Below, piece after piece: positions 42,358-50,890 of a stretch of DNA of 64,000 nt. The notes under the pieces were generated by a model. It made no database searches, was not told the origin of the DNA, and saw only the letters and a list, made by a program, of their open reading frames with translations. This DNA comes from Catellatospora sp. IY07-71 (lineage in GTDB: Bacteria; Actinomycetota; Actinomycetes; Mycobacteriales; Micromonosporaceae). A program made the position numbers and the translations under genes. Numbering within the stretch: position 1 is the first letter of the stretch; each line of letters begins with the position of its first letter. The stretch covers positions 5,799,501 through 5,863,500 of the forward strand of contig NZ_AP023360.1 in assembly GCF_018326265.1 (NCBI RefSeq), written 5' to 3'.

Positions 42358-43443
42358 ATGAGACTCCGCCGAATCCTGCCCGCCCTGCTGGCGGCCCTGC
42401 TCGGCGTGGGCGCCGGGCTGGCCGCGACGGCGCCCGCCCAGGCGGCCACACCCGACCGCTGGGCGTTCGCGTTCATGGACAAGCCCCTCCCGCCCGCCGG
42501 GCACGTGATGGACCTGGCCCGGCAGTGGAAGAGCGACAACGTGCAGAACAGCACGGTCAGCCCGCTGGTGATCGGCCGCTACCGGGTCGTCTTCCCGAAC
42601 ATCGCGTCCGCCAACGGCGTCGCGCACGTGACCGCGGTCGCGGGCGACCCGCGCTGGTGCCAGGTGTGGAACTACTACCCGTCCGGCGCAGACCAGATCG
42701 TCGAGGTCCAGTGCTACAAGTACACGGGCGCCGTGGTCACCATGGACTGGTCGGCGTTCACGGTCATGTACTCGACCAGCTCCGGCCTGCTCCCGGGGCC
42801 CGGCACCTACGCCTATCTGCAGGGCAAGTCGACCGGCGGCACCGTCACCTCGTACAACCCGGTGGGCGGGGTCAACACCTCCGTCCATCTCGGCCTGGGC
42901 ACCGGCACCTACCGGGTGTTCCTGCCCGGCGTCGGCGGGAGCGCGCTCGCCGGCAACCTGCAGGTGACCGCGCAGCACGGGAACAGCCCGCGCCGCTGCA
43001 AGGTCGACACCTGGCAGGTCACCCCCAACGGGGTGGACGTGGTGGTGCGCTGCTACGACCACACCGGCGCGCCCGCCGACAGCTGGTTCGACCTGACCTA
43101 CCACCGCGAGCGTTCCGTGTACGGCGCCCGCAACCTGCCCGACCACTTCGCGTACCTGTGGACGCCCGGGTGGCCCGGCACGGCCAGCTACAACTCCGTG
43201 GGCTCGGTCAACCACCTGGCTCCCGCCGGAGCGGGGCTGCACTACATCGAGTTCCACAAGGTCGGCGTCAAGGAAGGTCACGTCCAGGTCACCGGCTACA
43301 AGGGTGGCAACGAGTACTGCAACCTGCAGAACGTGTGGACCCTGTCCGGCTCGGTGGTACTGGTCCGCAACGTGATCTGCTGGAAGGCGAGCGGCAGCCC
43401 CGCCTCGCCGCAGTCCTTCGTCAGCTACAGCTCGCGCGCCTGA
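42358..43443 (+). CDS. Secreted three-repeat protein
   Basis: 361 aa. Residues 1-30 are a signal peptide ending in APAQAA. The mature chain consists of three related units of about 105 residues. Each opens with an aromatic-Ala-aromatic strand (WAFAFM 35, YAYLQG 151, FAYLWT 264) and ends with a cysteine pair 18-20 residues apart (101/119, 214/232, 321/341), probably disulfides. I do not know a function for this architecture; beta-sandwich or carbohydrate-facing repeats are plausible. GGAGG is 7 nt before the ATG. Confidence 0.75.
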   Translation: MRLRRILPALLAALLGVGAGLAATAPAQAATPDRWAFAFMDKPLPPAGHVMDLARQWKSDNVQNSTVSPLVIGRYRVVFPNIASANGVAHVTAVAGDPRWCQVWNYYPSGADQIVEVQCYKYTGAVVTMDWSAFTVMYSTSSGLLPGPGTYAYLQGKSTGGTVTSYNPVGGVNTSVHLGLGTGTYRVFLPGVGGSALAGNLQVTAQHGNSPRRCKVDTWQVTPNGVDVVVRCYDHTGAPADSWFDLTYHRERSVYGARNLPDHFAYLWTPGWPGTASYNSVGSVNHLAPAGAGLHYIEFHKVGVKEGHVQVTGYKGGNEYCNLQNVWTLSGSVVLVRNVICWKASGSPASPQSFVSYSSRA

Positions 43444-43582
43444 GCCGGGCCCGGACCGGGGCGGGCACCGTGCCGCCCCGGTCCGGGCTTCCGGTCGCGA
43501 CGGCCACCACAGGCCGAACCGGCGGGCCGCCGGGCGTTCCGCAGGGGGCAACCGGGTGCCCGACCCGGCGCGTCCACCTTGT

Positions 43583-44497
43583 GTGATCGCGAATCGTCTG
43601 CGCCGCACGCCCGCCGTCCTCGCCCTCGCGCTGCTCGCCGCGGCCGGCTGCGACCAGGCCAACCCGCACACCGGACCGGCACCCGCGCCGAGCCCCAGCG
43701 CCGCGCCGGAGCCGGTGGAGACGCCCGCGCCCGGCGATCACCGGCTGAGCACCCGCTGGAACGGCAAGGACCGCACGTTCACCGTGCACGCGCCGCCGTC
43801 CTACGACGGCACGAAGGCGCTGCCCCTGGTGGTGGTGATGCACGCGTTCCCGGGCAGCGGCGACGCCGTCGCCGAGACCAGCGCCATGAGCGCCAAGGCC
43901 GACCGGGAGGGCTTTCTGGTCCTCTACCCCGACGGCTGGTCCGGCGGCATGAACGCGCTCATCTGCTGCGGTGACGAGGACGACGTCGGCCTGATCCGGA
44001 CGCTCGTGGACCGGATGGTGCAGCGGTGGAAGGCCGATCCGGCGCGGGTGTACGCGACCGGCATCTCCAACGGCGGCGACATGTCGGTGCGGCTGGCGAT
44101 CGAGCTGTCCGACGTGTTCGCCGCGGTGGCACCGGTCAGCGGCGGCATCGGCGGGCGGGCGCTGAGCGACCCGGCCTACCGGCCCGCGAAGCCGGTCTCG
44201 CTGGTCACCTTCATCGGCGCGCAGGACCGCTACCACGCCCAGTTCACCGCGGGCCTGGCCGCCTGGCGCGAGCGGCTGGCGTGCACCCCGGACGGGCCGC
44301 ACACGATCCGGCCCGCCAAGGGACTCAAGATCGAGCAGTTCAAGTGCGGCGACGGCAGCCGCGTGCTGGTCTACGACATCGCTGCGATGGGGCACAGCTG
44401 GCCGGGCGCCAAGCAGGGCGGCATGGCCCAGCCCGACGCGCCGGTCGCCGCGACGGACGCGATGTGGGACTTCTTCAAGGCGCACACCAGATCCTGA
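43583..44497 (+). CDS. LpqC-like esterase/polyhydroxybutyrate-depolymerase-type lipoprotein
   Basis: 304 aa from the GTG at 43583. A lipoprotein signal ends at LAAAGC. The alpha/beta-hydrolase domain follows a Pro-rich linker: LPLVVVMHAFPGSGDAV, LVLYPDGW, and the nucleophile serine in YATGISNGGDMSVRLAIE, near residue 165. The histidine of the triad is in MGHSWPGAKQGG. The pattern matches the LpqC/PhaZ-like feruloyl-esterase group, which cleaves ester-linked polymers outside the cell. An upstream GTG at 43556 would put nine residues before the signal, so 43583 is preferred. Confidence 0.82.
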   Translation: MIANRLRRTPAVLALALLAAAGCDQANPHTGPAPAPSPSAAPEPVETPAPGDHRLSTRWNGKDRTFTVHAPPSYDGTKALPLVVVMHAFPGSGDAVAETSAMSAKADREGFLVLYPDGWSGGMNALICCGDEDDVGLIRTLVDRMVQRWKADPARVYATGISNGGDMSVRLAIELSDVFAAVAPVSGGIGGRALSDPAYRPAKPVSLVTFIGAQDRYHAQFTAGLAAWRERLACTPDGPHTIRPAKGLKIEQFKCGDGSRVLVYDIAAMGHSWPGAKQGGMAQPDAPVAATDAMWDFFKAHTRS

Positions 44498-44526
44498 GCG
44501 CCACAGGCAGACCCGCGATCCCGGGC

Positions 44527-44976
44527 TCAGTCCCGCAGCCACAGCCGCAGCTGGGCGCCGTACGGCGTCACCAGCAGCAGCGGGATCGCGGCGCTCGCCA
44601 GCGTGCCGGCGACGAGCCAGGCGCGCACCCGGCGGGTCAGGTCGCGGTGGTGGCGCGCGAGCGGATACGCCCCCGCCGCCGCGGCCAGGACCCCGAGCGG
44701 GATGACCGCACCGGTGAGGACCGCCGCGTAACAGGCGAGGACGATCCACCACAGCGGGTTGTACACGCTGTCCGGGCCGGGCACCGGCATCCGGTCCTTC
44801 GGGTCGCCGTAGCGCTCCAGCCCCGGATCGGCCAGCCCGGCGGGGTCGCCGGTGCCGATCGCCGCCGACAGCAGCGGCAGCACCGCGCCGACGACGAACA
44901 CCGCGACGAGCGCGAACTGCAACCAGAGGATGATCCGAGCACTGCGGAGGGTGCCGGTGGTGGCGCGGCCGTCCAT
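44527..44976 (-). CDS. Membrane protein with three to four helices, unknown
   Basis: 149 aa. Hydrophobic helices lie at about 15-35, 75-100 and 120-140. The first external loop is about 40 residues and contains DRMPVPGPDSVYN. I do not recognise the family. TAGCGT ends 7 nt before the ATG at 44976, which favours that start over an upstream in-frame ATG at 45033. It is convergent with the LpqC-like gene. Confidence 0.65.
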   Translation of the reverse strand: MDGRATTGTLRSARIILWLQFALVAVFVVGAVLPLLSAAIGTGDPAGLADPGLERYGDPKDRMPVPGPDSVYNPLWWIVLACYAAVLTGAVIPLGVLAAAAGAYPLARHHRDLTRRVRAWLVAGTLASAAIPLLLVTPYGAQLRLWLRD

Positions 44977-44983
44977 CGGCGCA

Positions 44984-44989
44984 ACGCTA
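44984..44989 (-). promoter_or_regulatory. -10 hexamer TAGCGT, leaderless start at 44976
   Basis: TAGCGT on the minus strand ends 7 nt before the ATG at 44976. Confidence 0.5.
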
Positions 44990-45160
44990 CGGCACGGCGG
45001 CCGCCCGCGCGGTCCCTTGTCGTACACCGCCATGCTCTCCCCCGAAAGCGCAGGTCACCCGAGCCTACGCTGGGCCTCGCGGGGGTGGGGCGGCCACGCC
45101 GGGCCCGGCCGGTGGGTACGCTGCGCCACGGACACAGGGTGCGGACGCGAGGAGGCGGCG

Positions 45161-45871
45161 ATGGTGACGCGGGTGGCGATGTGGTCGGGGCCGCGCAACG
45201 TGTCCACCGCGCTGATGCGCAGCTTCGGCGCCCGGCCGGACACCGCGGTGGTCGACGAGCCGCTGTACGCGTACTACCTGGCCGCCACCGGCCTGGACCA
45301 CCCGGGGCGGGACGCGGTGCTGGCGAGCCAGCCGCAGCGCTGGCAGGACGTCGCCGCGCAGCTCACCGGCCCGCTGCCGGAGGGCGTCACCGTCCACTAC
45401 CAGAAGCACATGACCCACCATCTGCTGCCGGAGGTGGGCCGGGACTGGCTGGGCGCGCTCGCGAACGCGTACCTGATCCGCGACCCGGCGCACGTGGTGG
45501 CGTCGTACGCGAAGGTGCGCGGCGAGCCGACCCTGGCCGACCTGGGCTACGTCCAGCAGGCGGAGATCTTCCGGGCGCACGGCGGCCCCGTGGTGGACTC
45601 GGCCGACCTGCTGCGCGACCCCGCCGGGGTGCTGTCGAAGCTGTGCGCCGCGCTGGGCATCGGCTGGGATCCGGCGATGCTGAGCTGGGCGCCCGGCCCG
45701 CGCGACACCGACGGCGTGTGGGCGCCGTACTGGTACGCGTCGGTGGAGGCGTCGACCGGCTTCGCGGCGTACGACCCGGCCCCGGCCCGGGTGCCCGACC
45801 GGCTGCGCCACCTCGTCGAGGCCGCGCAGCCGTACTACGCCGAGCTGCACGCCCACCGCGTCACGGCCTGA
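45161..45871 (+). CDS. Sulfotransferase-like protein
   Basis: 236 aa. The N-terminal VAMWSGPRNVSTALMRSF is the 5'-phosphosulfate-binding loop of a sulfotransferase-type P-loop fold, and NAYLIRDPAHVVASYAKV is the 3'-phosphate-binding motif. In several bacteria such proteins sit next to, or are fused with, a class IV aminotransferase, as here (the next gene is convergent, 4 bp away). The sulfate acceptor is unknown. GAGGAGG lies 5-6 nt before the ATG. Confidence 0.78.
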   Translation: MVTRVAMWSGPRNVSTALMRSFGARPDTAVVDEPLYAYYLAATGLDHPGRDAVLASQPQRWQDVAAQLTGPLPEGVTVHYQKHMTHHLLPEVGRDWLGALANAYLIRDPAHVVASYAKVRGEPTLADLGYVQQAEIFRAHGGPVVDSADLLRDPAGVLSKLCAALGIGWDPAMLSWAPGPRDTDGVWAPYWYASVEASTGFAAYDPAPARVPDRLRHLVEAAQPYYAELHAHRVTA

Positions 45872-45875
45872 CCGG

Positions 45876-46775
45876 CTACAGCACCGGCGTGCCGGAGCTG
45901 CGCGCGTGGGCCTGGTAGATCTCGGCGAGCCGCTTGGTGACCGGGCCGATGTCCCCGTCGCCGAGCACCCGGCCGTCGAGCTGGGTGACGCCCGCGATCT
46001 CGCCCATGGTGCCGGTGCAGAACACCTCGTCGGCGGAGTACATCTCGGCCAGCGAGATGTCGCGCACCTCGACCGTCAGGCCGGCCTGCGCGGCCAGCGT
46101 GAGCACCGTGGCGCGGGTGATGCCCTCCGGGCAGGCGACCGTGCGCGGGGTGGCCAGCACGCCGCCGATCATCGCGAACAGGTGGGTGGCGTTGGTCTCG
46201 GCGACGAAGCCCCGGCCGTCGAGCATGAGCGCGTCGTCGGCCCCGGCGAGGGTCGCCTCCATCTTGGCCAGGATCGAGTTGATCAGGTTGTTGTGGTGGA
46301 TCTTCGGGTCGAGCACGTCCGGGCCGGGGCGGCGCACGCTCGAGGTGGCCAGTTTGAGGCCGGTGGTGTCGTACACCGGCGCCTTGTGCTCGGCCAGCAC
46401 GATCAGGGTGCAGCCGGCCTGGTTGAGGCGCGGGTCCATGCCGCTGGTGATCTTGACCCCACGGGTCAGAGTGAGCCGGAGGTGCACGCCGTCGCTCATG
46501 TCGTTGGCGCGCAGCGTCTCGGTGATCGCCGCGGTGATGGCGGCGTCGGACGGCACGGCGGCGAAGCCGAGCGCCGCGGCGGAGCGGCGCAGCCGGGCCA
46601 GGTGCGCGTCCAGCGCGAAGATCCGGCCCTGGTAGAGGCGCAGACCCTCCCAGACCGCGTCGCCGCCCTGCACCACCGAGTCGAACGGGGAGATCCCCGG
46701 CTCGTCCCGGTGGCGCAGGACGCCGTTCACCCAGTACCGCAGGTCGGCGTTGCGGGCGTCGTAGCGCTGAAGCAT
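45876..46775 (-). CDS. Class IV aminotransferase (branched-chain type)
   Basis: 299 aa PLP enzyme. The catalytic lysine is probably Lys158 in LDPKIHHNNLINSIL. GFVAETNATHLFAMIGGVLA and the later DEVFCTGTMGEIAGVTQLDG are the class IV signatures. It transfers an amino group between a branched-chain or D-amino acid and a keto acid; it is not clearly the housekeeping IlvE. GAGGAG lies 8 nt before the ATG. The 3' end faces the sulfotransferase gene only 4 bases away, so transcripts may overlap. Confidence 0.85.
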   Translation of the reverse strand: MLQRYDARNADLRYWVNGVLRHRDEPGISPFDSVVQGGDAVWEGLRLYQGRIFALDAHLARLRRSAAALGFAAVPSDAAITAAITETLRANDMSDGVHLRLTLTRGVKITSGMDPRLNQAGCTLIVLAEHKAPVYDTTGLKLATSSVRRPGPDVLDPKIHHNNLINSILAKMEATLAGADDALMLDGRGFVAETNATHLFAMIGGVLATPRTVACPEGITRATVLTLAAQAGLTVEVRDISLAEMYSADEVFCTGTMGEIAGVTQLDGRVLGDGDIGPVTKRLAEIYQAHARSSGTPVL

Positions 46776-46857
46776 GGCGTGATCTCCTCGTGACGTCGGC
46801 GTCCCAAGGAGATCACGCGCGGCCCGGCCGGGCCCGCACCGGGTGCCCAGCCGGGCG

Positions 46858-47370
46858 TCAGCCCATCGTCTTCTGCCCGTCGAGCGTCTCGCGGATGATG
46901 TCGGCGTGCCCGGCGTGCTGCGACGTCTCGGCGATGATGTGCAGCGCCACCCGGCGCACCGACCAGGTCGCGCCCTGCTCGAACCAGGGCGCCTCGGGCA
47001 GCGGGTGCGCGGTGTCCAGGTCGAGCGTGGCCACCAGCTCGTCGGTGTGCCGGGCGACCTCCTCGTACGCCTTCAGCAGGCTCTCGACGGTCTCCCCCGG
47101 GACCATCCGGAACCCGTCCGCCCAGTCGTTCTCGCCGTCCGCGCCGCTCATCGCGGACGCGCCCTCGACCGCGAAGCGCGCCCACTGCCGCTCCGTCAAG
47201 GTGACGTGCTTGATCAGGCCGCCGACACTGAGCGCGCTCACGGTCGGGGTCGCCGCCGCCTGCTCGTCGGTCAGGCCCTGCGCGGTGAAGCGCAGGAAAT
47301 GGCGGTGCTTGGCCAGCGTCTCCAGCAGGTCGGCGCGCTCGCGGGTCAGGGTCTTCGCGGACACGGACAT
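46858..47370 (-). CDS. DinB family (DUF664) protein
   Basis: 170 aa from the ATG at 47370. The four-helix metal-binding DinB fold shows its histidines in VGGLIKHVTLTERQWARF (first), KAYEEVARHTDELV, and RVALHIIAETSQHAGHADII (second and third). The family includes thiol-dependent transferases and many uncharacterised members. GGGGGGA stands 7 nt before this ATG; an in-frame ATG at 47385 lies inside that sequence. Confidence 0.83.
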   Translation of the reverse strand: MSVSAKTLTRERADLLETLAKHRHFLRFTAQGLTDEQAAATPTVSALSVGGLIKHVTLTERQWARFAVEGASAMSGADGENDWADGFRMVPGETVESLLKAYEEVARHTDELVATLDLDTAHPLPEAPWFEQGATWSVRRVALHIIAETSQHAGHADIIRETLDGQKTMG

Positions 47371-47466
47371 GGTCCATCCCCCCATCGATCGGTTGATTCC
47401 CCCACCGTAGGCCGCCGGTCTGACATTCCGCCGTATTGCGGACGGCCCGGCCGGTCCGGCGGCGGG

Positions 47467-48874
47467 TCAGCCGCTCAGCGGCAGCACCCGGGCGATGCGA
47501 ATCGAGGAGCTGCCGGAACCCGCGGCCGGATAGGCGGCGCTGCCGTCCGGGTACGGCTTGAACGCCTGGTAGTCGTGGTCCCTGACGCCGATGGTGAACC
47601 GGCTGCCCACGGCCTTGCCGCCGGCGGAGTCGTACACCTGTGCGGCGATCGACGTGCCCGACGCCCAGGCCAGCAGCATCCGGCCGGTCCCGTAACCCAC
47701 CAGGTGCGGGTGGGACGAGCGCACGCCGGTCCGCACCGTCGCGTCGGCGCGGCCGGTGGTGAAGTGCTCCAGCCGCACCTGCCCGCCCTGGCTCCACGCC
47801 GTCCAGTAGCCCTGCTTCGCGGCCAGCACCAGGTCGCCGCCGAACAGGGTGCCGTCGCAGGTCCCGGCGGCCACCGTCCGGTACGGATCGGGCTGCGCGA
47901 TGCGGCAGGCGTTGTCGGTCGCACAGACCATCACGAACCGGGTGGCGCGCGGATCCCACACGATGCGGGTGGTCCAGCTGTGGCTGCACCCGACCTCGAA
48001 CGCGTCGCGGTGCCGGGACACCAGGTCGCCCTTGGCGTCGACCACCTGCATCCGGTCGCCCTCGTGGATGTCCACGCAGTCACCGTTGCGGACGGTGATG
48101 GCCACCCCGAAGTACGCGGCGTAGTTCTTCCCGTCGGTGGCCAGCCGCCCGTGGTGCTGGTACCACCACACGAACCGGGCGCCGTCGTCGTAGCCCTGCC
48201 GGCTGCCGCTCAGGTTGGTGACCTGCCGCTCCCACACCTGGTGGCCGGTGGTGTCGAAGCGGATCATGTGCATCGTGTTGCAAGGGCTGGACGAGCCGCC
48301 GCACAGCGGGCCGCTGCCGCACTCGCCGCGGCGGGTGACCAGCAGCACCCCACCGGTCGCGTCGGCGTGCACGTCCTGCAGGTCGAGGCCGGCGAAGCTG
48401 GTCGGCGTCCCCACCAGACGGTCCGCGCAGTCGAGCCGTCCCAGGTGGACGCGCTTGTCGGTGCCCAGCCAGGCCAGCCAGGAGCCGCCGTTCGGGTCGG
48501 CGGCCAGCGCCATCGGCAGCGGTTCGGTGTCGCCCTCGCGGCCGTAGCCGGCCACCCGGGCACCGAGCTCGACCTCGGTCACCCGCACCGCCGGGGTGGG
48601 TGCGGCAGGCCTGGCGCAGCCGCCGACGGCCGACGGGGAGGGCGCGGCCGAGGCCGACGCGGTCACCGCCGCCGTCGGGGTGGCGATGGCGGTGGCCTGG
48701 GCGGCCGGCGCGGCGGGGTCGGCCGCGCCGGCCGCCCAGGGCGGTCAACGAGAACGCGGCGGCCACACCCAGCGCCGTGACGGCGGCGACGCCCCCCACC
48801 AGGAACAGGAGACGGCGCTGCCGGGACATGCGGCCGCGGTGACGCCCCGACCGGGGCGGCACGGTGAGACTCAT
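47467..48874 (-). pseudogene. Secreted or anchored beta-rich protein with apparent frameshift
   Basis: The body (47467-48666 and its upstream extension) encodes a beta-rich, propeller-like domain with repeated WLAWLG, VWERQVTNL, GYWTAWSQGG and LLAWASGTSIAAQVY blocks and eight or more cysteines. A membrane anchor or signal (RRLLFLVGGVAAVTALGVAA) starting at 48874 lies in another frame. Codon quality changes frame at the GGG run 48735-48737 (minus strand); one base fewer would join both parts into about 468 aa with an Ala/Thr/Pro linker. Without the join, the body could only start at the GTG at 48666 and would lack an export signal. Confidence 0.65.
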
Positions 48875-49056
48875 CTTTGTCGCCCATCCTCGCAGGGGTG
48901 ACGACGGAACGGCGATCGGGCAGAGGGTGAGGATGTCACAGGCCTGCCGGGCGTGCCAGTTGCCCAGGTGAGGGGACCGGGGGGCGGCCAGCGCGACTAC
49001 CATCGAAGGCTGACGGATCGTTTTGTGCGTTCAGCGAGGTCCCGTTCGAGGCGGCG

Positions 49057-50328
49057 ATGTCTATGCCCGCTGTGAATGACGATTTCAGCGCTTTGCTGGC
49101 AGGTCGGGAGGTTTACCCCATTTTCCAGCCGATCGTCTCGCTCCGCGACGAGCAGACGGTCGGGTACGAGGCGTTGGCGCGCGGTCCGGCCGACAGCCTG
49201 TACCACGCGCCGCTGGCGCTGTTCGCCGAGGCGGAACGCCGCGGGGCGCTGGCGGAGCTGGACTGGGTGTGCGGCATCACCGCCTGCGCCTGGTTCCTCG
49301 ACTCGGGCGTGCGCGACGTGCCGCTGTTCCTCAATGTGGACCCGGCCACGTTCGGCACTGCCTGCCCCATCGACCTGCTGCCCACCTACCAGCACGCGCT
49401 ACGGGACCTGAACCTGGTCCTCGAGATCACCGAGCGGCGGGCCGGGGACCCGGCGGCGATTCTGCACGCGGTCACCACTTTCCGGCAGCGGGGCGGGCGG
49501 ATCGCTATCGACGACGTCGGTGTCAACCCGTTCAGCCTCAACATGATCTCGGTGCTGGCCCCCGACGTGATCAAGCTGGACCGCAGCATCACGCAGAGCC
49601 GGGTGCCCGGCTGGGCGCGCACCTTCGTGATCAACTCGGTGTGCGCCGAGGCGGCCGCCACCGGCGCGGCGATCCTCTGCGAGGGCATCGAGACCCCGGA
49701 GGACCTGGAGGCGGCCCGTGCCATGGGCGCGACCTTCGGCCAGGGCTGGCTGTTCGGCAAGCCCGGCCCGCTGCCCGTCGCGGAGGTCCCGCTGTCGGCC
49801 GAGCCGCTGCCCCGGGTAGACCCCTACCCCGCCTGCGCCACCACCCCGTTCGCGGTGGCGGCCGAGCGGGCTCGCACGCTGCCCATGTGCCGGCGCATGC
49901 TCACGCCGATGTGCGCGCTGCTGGAGGACATGGCCCTGCACACCGACGCGGTGCGGCTGCTGCTGGCCGCGGCGCCCGCCGGCACGCCGTTCTCCGAGCA
50001 GGACTGGATGACGTACTCCCACATCGCCCAGCGCGGGGTCGCCGTGGTCGTGCTGGGCCAGGAGTCGCCCGCCCCGCTGGGCGCGGGGGTGCACGTGGTG
50101 CCGCTGCCGGAGGACGACCCGCTGCTGGCCGAGCGCGCGCTGATCGCCGTGGGCAGCTACTTCGCCGCCGCGCTGATCGCCCGGCAGGCCGATCCGGAGC
50201 GGCACCCGCTGGACGGCGACACGCAGCTCTACGATGCGGTGCTGACCTACGACCGCCGGCTCGTCATCGAGGCGCTGCACACGCTCGTCGGACGGCTCAA
50301 CTCGCTGCCGGTCGACGTCGCGGGGTGA
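49057..50328 (+). CDS. EAL-domain protein with C-terminal sensor-like domain
   Basis: 423 aa. The EAL domain of cyclic-di-GMP phosphodiesterases occupies about 14-245: EAL at 38-40, FLNVDP, LEITE, AIDDVG, IKLDRSIT and CEGIET. The acidic metal ligands are kept, but the usual DDFG reads DDVG. The C-terminal part (about 265-420) looks like the DICT-type sensor domain found after EAL in actinobacteria (ARTLPMCRRMLTPMCALLED; AVVVLGQE). It could degrade cyclic-di-GMP or only bind it. It is divergent from the secreted-protein gene. Confidence 0.85.
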   Translation: MSMPAVNDDFSALLAGREVYPIFQPIVSLRDEQTVGYEALARGPADSLYHAPLALFAEAERRGALAELDWVCGITACAWFLDSGVRDVPLFLNVDPATFGTACPIDLLPTYQHALRDLNLVLEITERRAGDPAAILHAVTTFRQRGGRIAIDDVGVNPFSLNMISVLAPDVIKLDRSITQSRVPGWARTFVINSVCAEAAATGAAILCEGIETPEDLEAARAMGATFGQGWLFGKPGPLPVAEVPLSAEPLPRVDPYPACATTPFAVAAERARTLPMCRRMLTPMCALLEDMALHTDAVRLLLAAAPAGTPFSEQDWMTYSHIAQRGVAVVVLGQESPAPLGAGVHVVPLPEDDPLLAERALIAVGSYFAAALIARQADPERHPLDGDTQLYDAVLTYDRRLVIEALHTLVGRLNSLPVDVAG

Positions 50329-50361
50329 GCCGCCCGGCGACCTCCGCGAAAGGGGACGGCC

Positions 50362-50808
50362 GTGCCGCCGACCGACCCGCCGGGCGCCTACCTGCGCTAC
50401 TACCGGCCGCACACCCACGCCGAGATCGGCGCAGAGATCACCGAGGTGGCAGAGGTCCAGCGCCTGGGCGAGCTGGCGCTGGCCGAGCATGCCGCGGCCG
50501 GGGTCGGCTACCTGCCCGGACTCGCGCTGTGGCGGGACGCCGGCACCCCCGAGGACGCACTGGGCATCTGCGTGGCGGCCGACGGGTGGGCGCTGATCCA
50601 TACCGGTGAGGACCTGTTCCAGCAGGTGACCCGCGGAGGCCGGGCGCCCGACGGGACCCGGCGCCGGGTCTTCTGGGATGACTGTCTGGACATCCCGACC
50701 GCCTGCTTCCTGGACCGGGACCGGGCGATCGCCGCGATCCGCCTGTGGTGGCGCGGCGGCGACGTGCGCGGCACGGGCCTGTTCTCGGACGATCTCGACT
50801 CGGCCTGA
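50362..50808 (+). CDS. Imm1-like small protein
   Basis: 148 aa. RRVFWDDCLDIPTACFLDRD followed by AIAAIRLWWRGGD matches the C-terminal pattern of Imm1-type immunity proteins (IP...FL...A..A...W...G). The first half (ALGICVAADGWALIHTGED) is beta-rich. Such proteins normally neutralise a neighbouring toxin, but no toxin gene is seen nearby, so it may be an orphan immunity gene. GTG start with GAAAGGGG upstream, 34 bp after the EAL gene, so the two may be co-transcribed. Confidence 0.55.
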   Translation: MPPTDPPGAYLRYYRPHTHAEIGAEITEVAEVQRLGELALAEHAAAGVGYLPGLALWRDAGTPEDALGICVAADGWALIHTGEDLFQQVTRGGRAPDGTRRRVFWDDCLDIPTACFLDRDRAIAAIRLWWRGGDVRGTGLFSDDLDSA

Positions 50809-50890
50809 ACGCCGAACCATTGACAGCTGCGGATCGGCACCGTTACTGTGCGTCGCAAATAGACAGGAAACCTTACAGTATGGAGTGATC

